64,000 nt of DNA, from assembly GCA_016185145.1 (NCBI GenBank), contig JACPOB010000111.1, positions 16,221 to 80,220 of the forward strand. Reading direction: 5' to 3'. Shown here piece by piece: positions 18,274 to 26,820 of this stretch. The notes under the pieces were generated by a model. It was not told the DNA's origin and ran no database searches. It worked only from the letters and a program-made list of their open reading frames with translations. Position 1 is the stretch's first letter. Every line of letters begins with the position of its first letter. This DNA is from Rhodospirillales bacterium. Lineage in GTDB: Bacteria > Pseudomonadota > Alphaproteobacteria > Reyranellales > Reyranellaceae. The translations under genes were made by a program, and so were the position numbers.

Positions 18274-19248
18274 TCAGGCGACGGCCCGTTTTCCATCAGG
18301 CGCGACATTGTCAACGTACCATCGATAGGTCTGCTCCAGTCCGTTGCGCAGGGAAGTGTGCGCCTTCCAACCAAGCGACTCGGCAAAGGAAGTGTCTACC
18401 ATCTTGCGAGGAGCGCCGTCGGGACGGCTGGAATCGAACTTCATCTCGCCCTGGTACCCCACCACATTGCAGATCAGGCTGACGAGATCGACAATCGACA
18501 CATCCGAGCCGGGCCCGAGATTGACGATCGCCTCGTCGGAATAGTTCTGCATGAGGTAGACCATGCCGTCGGCGGCGTCGTCGACATAGAGGAACTCGCG
18601 GCGCACCTTACCTGTGCCCCATACCTCGATGGCCGGCGCCCGTGAGCGCTTGGCGGCATGGGCCTTTACCAGCAGCGCGGGCACGACGTGGCTCTGCAAC
18701 AGGTCGAAATTGTCGCCAGGACCGTAGAGGTTCGTCGGCATGACCGAGATGAAGTCGCAGCCGTATTGCCGGCGATAAGCCTGTCCGAGCTTGATGCCGG
18801 CGATCTTGGCCACCGCATACCACTCGTTCGTCGGCTCGAGGGGTCCGGTAAGCAGCGCCGACTCCGGGATCGGCTGCGGTGCCAGTCGCGGATAAATGCA
18901 GGAGGAACCGAGCAGCATCAGCTTCTCCACGCCGACCCGCCGTGAGGCCTCCACCACGTTGCTCTGGATCATCAGGTTGTCGTAGATGAATTCGGCCGGC
19001 CGCGTGTCGTTGGCATAGATCCCGCCGACGCGCGCGGCGGCAAGAAACACCGCCTGTGGCTTGGTGTCGGTCATCCAACGCTCAACCTGGTCAGGTCGGC
19101 GCAGATCGACCGAGTCGCGTGGTGCCTTCAGGATCTCGCAGCCTTCGTTCTGAAGGCGGCGTACCAGGGCGCTGCCGACCAGGCCGCGATCGCCCGCGAC
19201 CCAGACCCGTTTATTGCGCAGCGCGTAGCTTGGGCCCTTGGACACCAT
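18274..19248 (-). CDS. fcl: GDP-L-fucose synthase
   Basis: A 324-residue extended SDR (3,5-epimerase/4-reductase) that converts GDP-4-keto-6-deoxymannose to GDP-L-fucose. It has the NADP motif VAGDRGLVGSALVRRL, the SSCIYP segment and catalytic YAVAK. The ATG at 19248 overlaps the end of the upstream gmd gene by 38 bases; a longer in-frame extension further upstream lies entirely within gmd and is spurious. The pairing gmd-fcl is the standard GDP-fucose route. It is convergent with the glycosyltransferase ending at 18192. Confidence 0.92.
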   Translation of the reverse strand: MVSKGPSYALRNKRVWVAGDRGLVGSALVRRLQNEGCEILKAPRDSVDLRRPDQVERWMTDTKPQAVFLAAARVGGIYANDTRPAEFIYDNLMIQSNVVEASRRVGVEKLMLLGSSCIYPRLAPQPIPESALLTGPLEPTNEWYAVAKIAGIKLGQAYRRQYGCDFISVMPTNLYGPGDNFDLLQSHVVPALLVKAHAAKRSRAPAIEVWGTGKVRREFLYVDDAADGMVYLMQNYSDEAIVNLGPGSDVSIVDLVSLICNVVGYQGEMKFDSSRPDGAPRKMVDTSFAESLGWKAHTSLRNGLEQTYRWYVDNVAPDGKRAVA

Positions 19249-20299
19249 TGGCTCCCATCCTTTGCATGACGAGGCGATCGGCTTCGACCATTTCGGCGAC
19301 CAGCTCCGGAAAGCTCGTGCGGTGCCGCCAGCCGAGCTTGGCGAGCGCCTTGGCGGGATTGCCCAGCAGCAGGTCGACTTCGGTCGGCCGCCGGTAGGAA
19401 CCGTCGATCGCCACCAACACGCGGCCGGTCCGCTGGCAGCAGCCCTGCTCGTCGTCGCCGTTGCCGCGCCAGACGATGGGATGGCCGATCTGATGGAAGG
19501 CCAACTCGACGAATTCCCGCACGGTGTGCGTCTCGCCGGTCGCCAGCACATAGTCGTCGGGCTGGTCCTGCTGCAGGATCCGCCACATGCCCTCGACATA
19601 GTCGCGGGCATGGCCCCAGTCGCGCTTGGCATCGAGATTGCCGAGATAGAGGCAGTCCTGATAGCCGCGCTCGATCGCCGCCACCGCGCGTGTGATCTTG
19701 CGGGTGACGAAGGTCTCGCCGCGGATCGGCGATTCGTGGTTGAACAGGATGCCGTTGGAGGCGTGCATGCCGTAGGCCTCGCGGTAGTTCACCGTGATCC
19801 AGTAGGCATAGAGCTTGGCCACCGCATAGGGGCTGCGCGGATAGAACGGCGTCAGCTCGCGCTGCGGCGTCTCCTGCACCTTGCCGAACAGCTCCGACGT
19901 CGAGGCCTGATAGAAGCGCACGTCGTCGTGCATGCGCAGGATGCGGATCGCCTCGAGCAGCCTGAGCGTGCCCAGCGCATCGGTGTTGGCGGTGTATTCG
20001 GGCGTCTCGAAGCTCACCTGAACATGGCTCTGTGCGGCGAGGTTATACACTTCCGTTGGCTTGATTTCGCCGAGCAGCCGCAAGAGGTTGGTCGAGTCCG
20101 TCATATCGCCGTAATGCAGGAAAAGCCTGACATCGGCATCGTGGCGGTCGCGGTACAGATAGTCGATGCGTTCGGTATTCAGCGACGAGGAACGGCGCTT
20201 GAGACCGTGCACGATGTAGCCCCGCGTGAGCAGGAGGTCGGCGAGGTAGGCACCATCCTGGCCGGTGATCCCGGTAATGAACGCGATTTTACTGGACAT
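19211..20299 (-). CDS. gmd: GDP-mannose 4,6-dehydratase
   Basis: A 362-residue SDR that makes GDP-4-keto-6-deoxy-D-mannose. It has the cofactor motif ITGITGQDGAYLADLLL, the SELFGKVQETPQ segment typical of Gmd, and catalytic YAVAK. The ATG at 20299 gives the canonical MSSKIAFITG start; the reading frame stays open 33 bases further but without a family match. It overlaps fcl. Upstream lies a 900-base gene-poor stretch that presumably contains the promoter. Confidence 0.95.
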   Translation of the reverse strand: MSSKIAFITGITGQDGAYLADLLLTRGYIVHGLKRRSSSLNTERIDYLYRDRHDADVRLFLHYGDMTDSTNLLRLLGEIKPTEVYNLAAQSHVQVSFETPEYTANTDALGTLRLLEAIRILRMHDDVRFYQASTSELFGKVQETPQRELTPFYPRSPYAVAKLYAYWITVNYREAYGMHASNGILFNHESPIRGETFVTRKITRAVAAIERGYQDCLYLGNLDAKRDWGHARDYVEGMWRILQQDQPDDYVLATGETHTVREFVELAFHQIGHPIVWRGNGDDEQGCCQRTGRVLVAIDGSYRRPTEVDLLLGNPAKALAKLGWRHRTSFPELVAEMVEADRLVMQRMGANGVQGPKLRAAQ

Positions 20300-21198
20300 C
20301 TGCCAATCTCTTTCAGCAGAAATTTTGTACAAACTGGGTCAGCAAGGTCGAACCAAGATAAAGCCGTCGCATTGGAAACTCATCCTTTCGTTCGGTCAAT
20401 GCCACAACTACAAGCAGCATGCTTAACCAAATTCAAACGCATGGGCTCGATCCTCATTCGACAATTCTACCACGCAGGGTGTTTTGGTGCATGCAATGAC
20501 TGCTGCTGCGATAGGTCGATGATTCCGGAAACACGGTTCGTCCTTGTCCGCCATCATAAAGCGCTTAAGAAAGATTGAGCAATGTTGTGGCGTAATACCG
20601 CACGCTTGCGTCTACTAGCCTAACCATTGCCCTGCTCGTCGCCACCAACGAAGACCTCGCCACGTTTTTCGAGGTCACGCGCGCGCAGCACCGAATGCTG
20701 CGGGGAGCAGAACACCGTCACTACCGGGTTGCAATTTCCGCCTGACACCCAGGGCTGCATCTTCTGGCCGCGCAACCGAAGGCGCTGGAACCGGCACCTT
20801 GAAAGGCGATTCGAGATCGATGTGGCGGACCACGTGTGCTGCGTCTCGCCGATCGGCAGGCATCGCTTGCCGCCCAACGAATCGATCGTTTTGCCCTGCG
20901 CGAATGAGCCGCTAACGCCCAGTAAACGGATCGGTGGTGATATGCCGGAGGATCTGCCATCAGCGCAAACTTCGCAATGGAGTGCGGCCCAGCGGGAAAC
21001 GCAGAGAATTCAAAAGCCGCATGGATTCAATTGCTTGGACAGCGTCGGGCCGTCCCACCGATGCAGAAATTCACCAGCGAGGCGACTGCAGTGCATGCAC
21101 CCGTCCGCCGAAGCCGAGAGGTCGCTGGGGGCCCTTGCAGTCATGATTTCTATGACGGGCTACCGGCCTAAGACTAGGCCATGGGAAGTCGCAAGGGC
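20300..21198. other. Gene-poor stretch, no confident gene
   Basis: About 900 bases upstream of gmd without a recognisable gene. A minus-strand frame is open from about 21010 to 20620 and includes a segment ending SGSFAQG that could be the tail of a signal peptide, but there is no ATG in frame and I recognise no family. A plus-strand open frame at 20627-21202 is rich in Arg, Ser and Pro and looks like a shadow. It may be a decayed gene; the next kilobases also contain decay. Confidence 0.5.
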
Positions 21199-21630
21199 CT
21201 AGAGTGCCGAAAGCAACGGGTAAACTGTGGCATAGATAACAACTAGTCCCCCGAACAGAAAGATTGCGGGGAAGATCCAGGTCGAGTCCAGCGGATCGAT
21301 GGTCGCATTCCTGGGATTTTTCGGATCGTACCGCACGACAAACGGTCGATCGACCGGCCAATTTGGCACCTCCTCGTAAGCCAGCTCGCTAACAACATGA
21401 TGTTGCGCGTTGTCCGACGCCTCGAATCGGACGACCGGATGATAGTGCCTCGATCGCATTATCCGACCATTGCCCAGCCATCGGTGATGATTGGTATGCT
21501 GCCAGTAGAGCAGGACGCCCGTCGTCCGCTGGCCGACAAGGTGTAACTTGACCGCCTGCCAAACCGCCGCTCCGCTAAGCAACGTCCCCATGAAGCCAAT
21601 AGCAAGTAGTATGATCGTTGTCATCGTCAT
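21199..21630 (-). CDS. DUF3592 family membrane protein
   Basis: A 143-residue protein with one N-terminal membrane segment (TIILLAIGFMGTLLSGAAVW), a soluble middle with PVVRFEASD and VRYDPKNPRNATID, and a second membrane segment at the C-terminus. The YDPxNP motif between two helices is characteristic of DUF3592. The ATG at 21630 has AGGG six bases upstream and gives a sensible membrane start; an upstream in-frame alternative (21690) adds 20 unlikely residues. No biochemical function is known for the family. It sits alone in a decayed area. Confidence 0.72.
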   Translation of the reverse strand: MTMTTIILLAIGFMGTLLSGAAVWQAVKLHLVGQRTTGVLLYWQHTNHHRWLGNGRIMRSRHYHPVVRFEASDNAQHHVVSELAYEEVPNWPVDRPFVVRYDPKNPRNATIDPLDSTWIFPAIFLFGGLVVIYATVYPLLSAL

Positions 21631-21982
21631 GAAAACCCTAGCGGCCTGACATGGCTTGGCATTGGATGGCCATATCAGACTCGGCGCCAACTAGAATCAA
21701 CTCTGCTAAAATCGTAAAGCTTTGTAGCAACTAGGCGGCTAGACACGGGAGCTAGCGATTTCCCTCTAATTCGAGGCAGTTGGAGACGGCTCTTGAGAAG
21801 CTTTAAAGTCGCTATCAGTATTTGATACTCTGTTTCCGGCCCCAACTAGGCTTTATGCCGACAATCGTCCATGCTTCGGGCGATCAGCCGCAGTCGCAAG
21901 TCTGCTCGCTGCCTGAGACCGCGGTGCGTTGAAAGCGAAATTGGTTATCCCAACCACAAGTTCTTGACATCGAGGGCGCGCG
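21631..21982. other. Intergenic stretch, nothing assigned
   Basis: A 350-base gap between the divergent DUF3592 gene and the rmlB remnant. It is AT-richer than the average of the window. A TTGATT with a poorly matching -10 lies upstream of the DUF3592 gene but is too weak to call. Confidence 0.4.
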
Positions 21983-22449
21983 GTGCGCGCCTGGCATCAC
22001 ACTTACGGCCTGCCGACGCTCGCCACCAACTGCTCCAACAACTACGGACCCTACCATTTCCCCGAGAAGCTGATCCCGCTCGTCATCATCCGCGCGCTGC
22101 GTGGCCAGAGCTCCCGGTCTACGGCAAGGGCGAGAACGTGCGTGACTGGCTGCATGTCGAGGACCATGCCGAGGCGCTGACCCTGGTGGGCGGCGACAGC
22201 GAGCGCAAGAACATCGACGTCCGCGCGATCTGCACCCTCGACGAGATGGTGCCTGAGAGCCCGCACCGGCCGCACGAGCGGCTGATCGAGTTCGTCATCG
22301 ACGGTCCCGACCACGACGCCCGCTACGCGATCGATGCCGCCAAGATCAGGACTGAGCTCGGCTGGCGGCCGCGGCACAGCTTCGAGGATGGGTTGCGCCA
22401 GACCGTGCGCTGGTACCTCGACCACAAGGATGGTGGGAACGCATCATAG
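21983..22449 (+). pseudogene. rmlB: dTDP-glucose 4,6-dehydratase remnant (rmlB)
   Basis: The 3' half of an rmlB gene, beginning abruptly at VRAWHHTYGLPT and continuing NCSNNYGPYHFPEKLIPLVI in one frame. At about 22109-22111 one base is missing, and the match continues in another frame with LPVYGKGENVRDWLHVEDHA. Beyond that the protein lacks about a dozen residues that normally lie between ALxLV and GGDSERKNID, and single residues are lost in IDVRAIC and CTLDEM, so several small in-frame deletions are also present. The NAD-binding N-terminal half is absent. This copy cannot be functional. The match is to the RmlB family as I know it. Confidence 0.85.
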
Positions 22450-22810
22450 GCGGGGCATATCGCGGGGAGCGTTTGGGGATTGGGTGATGGATGCGCGGGC
22501 GCCGCTGAGATCCGCCAGAAGCACGCTGCATGTTGATGCGCGCTCGTGCAGGGCTTCTCTTCATCTCCCGTCGCTGTCGTGCTTACGACACCAGTAATTT
22601 TTTTAAGTTGACTCCCTAGCGCAAAGTTGTGGCTTGTGCCGACGCCATTTCATCGTCTTCAAGCCTTGCCAGCACCGAGGGAAGAGCTGCGCACCGGACT
22701 GGTATTGACTCCTTCGCCGGAAATTGTGGCCTGTGTCCGCCGACGCTCATTCGGAGGTTCGGCACCATGGCCGCCAACGGCGACCACCCGCTGTCCGCAA
22801 GGCATAAGCA

Positions 22811-22990
22811 GACGACACCGACCCATCGCGTCCGGACCGGGCCAACGGCCTGGCAACCGGATGCGGATGGGCCATCGGCAAGCCGTTCGGCGAAATGGTG
22901 CATCCTGCGAAGACGACACCGGTTTCCATCGCGTCCGGACCGACCGAAAGGCTCGACAACCGGAAACGGATGGTGGCCGACAAGCCGTCC
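22811..22990. repeat. Degenerate direct repeat pair, about 78 bases, offset 101
   Basis: Unit 1 at 22811-22888 and unit 2 at 22912-22990 both begin GACGACACCG, share CATCGCGTCCGGACCG, then GACAACCGG/GGCAACCGG, CGGATGG and CAAGCCGT. They differ by scattered substitutions and a few small gaps, so the duplication is old. Confidence 0.7.
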
Positions 22991-23269
22991 TGCAGGAGGA
23001 TTGCCGAAGCGTCGATCATGCCCTCGCCCCACCACCTCACGGAGGAAATCCATGACCGCACGCGCCGGCCCCTGAGGTTGCCGATTGCACGGATCGACAG
23101 CCCTTCGACCGACGGCGGACTGGATGAACACGTGCGCTCTGGGTGGGCCCTCAGGAGCCTTAGGGAAGGAGGGCGACGCTGCGAACGATGGCGCTCGGCA
23201 TCGGCCGGGCAGGGCGCCGTCGGTCGCCGCCGTAAGAGCGGACGGCACGGCGCCTGCGCCTATGGTGCG

Positions 23270-23600
23270 CCGAGAAACATTAGACACTCCGGTGTCCAAT
23301 GTTTCCCTGCCCGTCGGGTCGGGGCGTTCGAGGAAAAACTCCGTAGGGGCCAGCCGGCACCTAACGTTTTTGCCTCTAACGTTTCACACTTTGCCCGGCA
23401 GTGGTCCGCGAGGCGCCAGCCGAAACATTGGACGCTGCGGTGTTCAATGTTTCGTCAGCCGGCGATCACGGCGTTCGGGAACAACTCTGTTGCCGCCCGG
23501 CCGCACCTAAGGTTTTGGGCTCTAACGTTTCGCACCGTGTCCCAGCGGGCGGCGACGCACTGGCAAGAACCTTGGACCCTTCTTTGTCTATGTCTGCGGA
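23270..23600. repeat. Tandem repeat, about 147-base unit, with 32-base palindromes
   Basis: Two clear units. Each starts with a 32-base imperfect palindrome (23274-23305 and 23422-23453) with arms of the form GAAACATTRGACRC and GTGTYCAATGTTTC around a four-base centre. Each also contains GGCGTTCG (23323 and 23470) and a CTAASGTTTT...CTAACGTTTC segment (23361 and 23507), giving offsets of 146-148. A decayed third start (GAACCTTGGACCC) is visible at 23567. Confidence 0.75.
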
Positions 23601-23766
23601 AACTCGATCGAAAATGCTGACCGGAACCAGGGTAGGGCCGTCGAACCAACTTCCGGCGCGGCGGAGCTATTGTTCACTTCGGCCGCGAAAACCCCGCTCC
23701 CCCCGACAAGGAACACGTGCTAGCTTGAAAATTGCGGAGCTTGGCGACTGAAAGTAGAACAGCAGC

Positions 23767-24627
23767 ATGAAGCATCAGACTGCGCTCAAGTACGCAACCG
23801 ACCTCGATTTGGTCCAACAGGCCACGTTGGATGATCGCAGCAGGCATCTGCGGCGGCTGATCATGCGGGCTATCGAGAACGGAGGGCGTGGGCACATCGG
23901 ACCCGCCCTGTCGTTGGTCGAGATCATTCGTGTCCTCTATGACGATTTCCTGAGGCACGATCCGGCCCGGCCCGGGTGGCGCGAGCGGGATCGCTTCATC
24001 CTGAGCAAGGGCCACGGCTGCCTGGCGCTCTACGCAGTGTTGGCCGACAAGGGCTTCTTCGACGTGGCTGAGCTCGACCGCTTCTGCCATTTCGATTCGT
24101 TCCTCGGCGGCCATCCCGAGACGGTGGTACCCGGCGTCGAGGCCTGCACGGGCGCTCTCGGCCATGGCCTGTCGATCGGTCTGGGCATGGCGCTCGCCGC
24201 CCGCATGCAGGGCCGCGACAGCAAGGTCTACGTGCTGATGGGTGACGGCGAGATCAACGAAGGGGCGGTCTGGGAGGCGGCAGCCTGCGCCGACAAGCAC
24301 CGGCTGTCCAACCTGACGGCGATCATCGACTACAACAAGATTCAGTCGGCCGGCAGCGTCTTCGAGATCCAGAACATGGAGCCGCTGGCCGACAAGTGGA
24401 CCGCCTTCGGCTTCCGGGTGTTCGAGTGCAACGGCCACGATGTCGCCGACCTGCGGCAGGTCTTCCGCGACGCCGCCGCCTACGCCGGCGACCGGCCGCG
24501 CGCGGTGATCTGCCATACGGTCAAGGGCAAGGGCATTCCCGCGGCCGAAAACAATCCCGACTGGCACCACAAGTCCGATCTGAAGCCGGCCGAGCTGCAG
24601 ATCGTCCGCAGCGCCCTTGGCAGTTGA
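23767..24627 (+). CDS. Transketolase, N-terminal (TPP-binding) subunit
   Basis: A 286-residue protein equal to the pyrophosphate-binding half of transketolase. It has GHIGPALSLVEI, SKGHGCLALYA, GALGHGLSIGLGMA and the thiamine-diphosphate motif GDGEINEGAVWEAA followed by IIDYNK at the expected distance. With the next gene it forms a split (heterodimeric) transketolase, a layout frequent in archaea and in carbohydrate clusters. It would transfer a two-carbon ketol unit. As first gene of a 12-gene run in a sugar-modification context, a role in building a chain-extended or branched sugar is more likely than central metabolism, an inference. Confidence 0.9.
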   Translation: MKHQTALKYATDLDLVQQATLDDRSRHLRRLIMRAIENGGRGHIGPALSLVEIIRVLYDDFLRHDPARPGWRERDRFILSKGHGCLALYAVLADKGFFDVAELDRFCHFDSFLGGHPETVVPGVEACTGALGHGLSIGLGMALAARMQGRDSKVYVLMGDGEINEGAVWEAAACADKHRLSNLTAIIDYNKIQSAGSVFEIQNMEPLADKWTAFGFRVFECNGHDVADLRQVFRDAAAYAGDRPRAVICHTVKGKGIPAAENNPDWHHKSDLKPAELQIVRSALGS

Positions 24628-24641
24628 AGGGAAGCTGAGCG

Positions 24642-25589
24642 ATGCGTAAGCGCAGTCTCGACATGGTCCATACGCTCGCCAAGCGCGACGAGCGTGTCGT
24701 GTTCATCGGCTCCGACCTCTCGCCGAACCTGCTCGGCGAGATGAAGAAGGAGTTTCCGCAGCGCTACTACATGGAGGGCATTGCCGAGGCCAACGTCATC
24801 GGCATGGCGGCCGGCATGGCGATGGACGGGTTCGTTCCCTACGTCAACACGATCGCCACCTTCATCACGCGGCGCTGCTACGAGCAGGTCGCGGTCGATC
24901 TCTGCCTGCACGACCTGCCGGTGCGGCTGATCGGCAACGGCGGCGGCTACGTCTATGCGCCGCTCGGACCCACGCACGAGGCGATCGAGGACATCGCCAT
25001 CATGCGCGCCTTGCCGCGCATGACGGTCACCGCCGTCTGCGATGCCGACGAGATGACCCGGCTGATGGACGCCACGCTCGCCTGGCCGCATCCGATCTAC
25101 ATCCGTCTCGGCAAGGGCGGTGATCCTATCATCAGCAAGCCCGAGCGAGGCTTCGCCATCGGCAAGGCGATCGACATGATCGACGGCGAGACCGGCGCAT
25201 CGGACGTGCTGCTCGTCAGCACGGGTGTCGCCACCACGCAGGCGCTCAAGGCGGCGGCCTCGCTGGCGGCGGACGGCATCCGCTGCCGCCTGCTGCATGT
25301 CCACACGGTCAAGCCGCTCGATGCCGACGCCATCGTCGATGCCGCGAGCCAGGCCAAGCTGGTCGTCACCGTCGAGGAGCACAGCGTCGTCGGCGGGTTG
25401 GGCAGCGCCGTCCTGGAGACCCTGTCGGACCGGCTGACGGGCGCATTGCCGCCGCTCAAGCGGCTCGGTATTCCGGACAAGTTCGCCGATCATTACGGCA
25501 GCCAGGCGAAGCTGATGGAGGACTTCCGGTTCGACGCCAAAGGCATCGATGCGACGGTGCGCAAGCTCCTGGCGGAGCTGCGCCGGTGA
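24642..25589 (+). CDS. Transketolase, C-terminal subunit
   Basis: A 315-residue protein with the pyrimidine-binding and C-terminal transketolase domains: FIGSDLSPNLLG, YYMEGIAEANVIGMAAGMA (including the catalytic Glu region), VNTIATFITRRCYEQV and VTVEEHSVVGGLGSAVLE. It starts 14 bases after the N-terminal subunit and overlaps the next gene by four bases. The two subunits together reconstitute a full-length transketolase; which donor and acceptor they use is unknown. Confidence 0.9.
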   Translation: MRKRSLDMVHTLAKRDERVVFIGSDLSPNLLGEMKKEFPQRYYMEGIAEANVIGMAAGMAMDGFVPYVNTIATFITRRCYEQVAVDLCLHDLPVRLIGNGGGYVYAPLGPTHEAIEDIAIMRALPRMTVTAVCDADEMTRLMDATLAWPHPIYIRLGKGGDPIISKPERGFAIGKAIDMIDGETGASDVLLVSTGVATTQALKAAASLAADGIRCRLLHVHTVKPLDADAIVDAASQAKLVVTVEEHSVVGGLGSAVLETLSDRLTGALPPLKRLGIPDKFADHYGSQAKLMEDFRFDAKGIDATVRKLLAELRR

Positions 25590-26395
25590 GCAACACCCCC
25601 AGCTTCTGGCGGGAAGAGGAACGCGCGCTGGCCGATGCCTTCGTGCGCGACGGCTACGTCGTCATCCCCGCCGAATCGCGCGCCGACCTCGATCGAATTC
25701 GCGATCTCATGGCCGACATCACCGCGTCCTTCCTCAAGCTGCCGGAGCCCGAGGACAAGGGGGCGTTCCTCGACCACATCCACGACAAGGTCGATATCCA
25801 GCGCCTCAACGATCTTCGCCTCGCGGTGATCCGCGAGATGAACGAGGAGCCGTGGACCCGGTTGTCCTATTTCAACACCGCGCGCCGCGCGCTCGAGGTC
25901 CTGGTCGGCAACGAGCTGGCCATGCAGCTTCGCATCAATCTCAGCATCCAGCTTCCCAACGACGACAGCTCACTGCTGCCGGTACATGCCGACGTCTGGG
26001 CCGGCGATTCGCCGTACGAGGTCGTCCTGTGGATTCCCTACGTCCACGTCTACGGCACCAAGACGATGTTCATCCTGCCGCGCGAGAAGGATGGCAGCTA
26101 TCAGGCGCGGATGGGCGAGCTGAAGCTGAAGTCAGCCGAGGAGCTTTATCGTACTATCGAGCCCGACCTGCGCTGGCTCGACATCCCCTACGGCAACGTC
26201 CTGCTGTTCACCCAGAACGTCATGCACGGAAACATCGTCAATCGGGAGCCGGAGACCCGGTGGTCGACCAACTGCCGCTTCAAGAGCGTGTTCTCGCCGT
26301 ATCACGACAAGAAGCTCGGTGAATTCTTCGAGCCGATCCTGGTGCGTCCGGCGACCACTATCGGCGCCAGCTACAGGCTGCCGTCGGTCGCCTGA
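25586..26395 (+). CDS. Sporadic carbohydrate cluster 2OG-Fe(II) oxygenase
   Basis: A 269-residue oxygenase-like protein. The iron ligands are visible as HAD in LLPVHADVWAGDSPYE and a distal His in NVMHGNIVN, followed by an Arg (ETRWSTN) suited to 2-oxoglutarate binding. I recognise it as the family named sporadic carbohydrate cluster 2OG-Fe(II) oxygenase (SpoChoClust_2, TIGR04324 from memory), found next to the LIC12192-like protein encoded by the next gene. It overlaps both neighbours. Its hydroxylation target is presumably the sugar made by this operon; this is inference. Confidence 0.8.
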   Translation: MSNTPSFWREEERALADAFVRDGYVVIPAESRADLDRIRDLMADITASFLKLPEPEDKGAFLDHIHDKVDIQRLNDLRLAVIREMNEEPWTRLSYFNTARRALEVLVGNELAMQLRINLSIQLPNDDSSLLPVHADVWAGDSPYEVVLWIPYVHVYGTKTMFILPREKDGSYQARMGELKLKSAEELYRTIEPDLRWLDIPYGNVLLFTQNVMHGNIVNREPETRWSTNCRFKSVFSPYHDKKLGEFFEPILVRPATTIGASYRLPSVA

Positions 26396-26820
26396 TGCAG
26401 TCCAACCGGAAGGGCTATCGCGGCTACGTCTTCAGTCGGTCGGTCGACAATCACAGGGTGCCACAGCACATCCAGAACCTCGTGATCCGCGACTATGCCG
26501 CGCGCCGCAAGATTCACTATCTGCTGAGCGCCACCGAGTATGCCATGCCGGGCTGCTATCTCATCCTGGAGCAGGTCCTGGACGAGCTGGCGACGCTCGA
26601 GGGCGTGATCCTCTACAGCATGTTCATGCTGCCTGCAGCTGCCGGCGAGCGAAGCCGGATATACCGGCGCCTGCTCGACGCTGGCGGCGGTTTGCACGCG
26701 GCGGTAGAAGGCTTCGTGCTGACCGACGAGACGGATATCGAGCGCTGGGAGAATGTGCTGCGCACGGCGCACATCTGCAGGGATCTGAACTATCAAGAGA
26801 TCGAGCGATGGCTAACGTAG
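26395..26820 (+). CDS. Sporadic carbohydrate cluster protein, LIC12192 family
   Basis: A 141-residue protein opening with KGYRGYVFSRSV, VPQHIQNLVIRDYAAR and the later YAMPGCYLILEQVL. I recognise these as the small LIC12192 family (SpoChoClust_1, TIGR04323 from memory), first noted in Leptospira polysaccharide loci and always near sugar genes. Its function is not known. Start and stop overlap the flanking genes (stop-start TGATG upstream; 13 bases downstream), which implies coupled translation and a stoichiometric partnership with the oxygenase or methyltransferase. Confidence 0.8.
   Translation: MQSNRKGYRGYVFSRSVDNHRVPQHIQNLVIRDYAARRKIHYLLSATEYAMPGCYLILEQVLDELATLEGVILYSMFMLPAAAGERSRIYRRLLDAGGGLHAAVEGFVLTDETDIERWENVLRTAHICRDLNYQEIERWLT

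Larger units (their letters stand above)
22450..23766. other. Gene-free region with two sets of degenerate direct repeats
   Basis: About 1.3 kb between the rmlB remnant and the transketolase operon. Long open frames on both strands here are Arg/Ser/Pro-rich, match no family and change phase across the repeats, so I do not call genes. The region holds a 78-base direct repeat pair (22811/22912) and a 147-base tandem repeat with internal palindromes (23270-23600). The promoter of the operon starting at 23767 should lie in its last 150 bases; none could be fitted with confidence. Confidence 0.6.

Noticed and set aside
20627..21202. Plus-strand open frame of 191 codons
   Set aside because: Composition is that of a shadow and no start context or domain supports it.
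23270..23600. CRISPR array
   Set aside because: Only two to three units of about 147 bases with diverged sequence; no short identical repeats or unique spacers and no cas genes.
22895..23620. Plus-strand open frame of 241 codons in the repeat region
   Set aside because: It crosses the tandem repeats in different phases, is Arg/Ser-rich and has no homologue I recognise.
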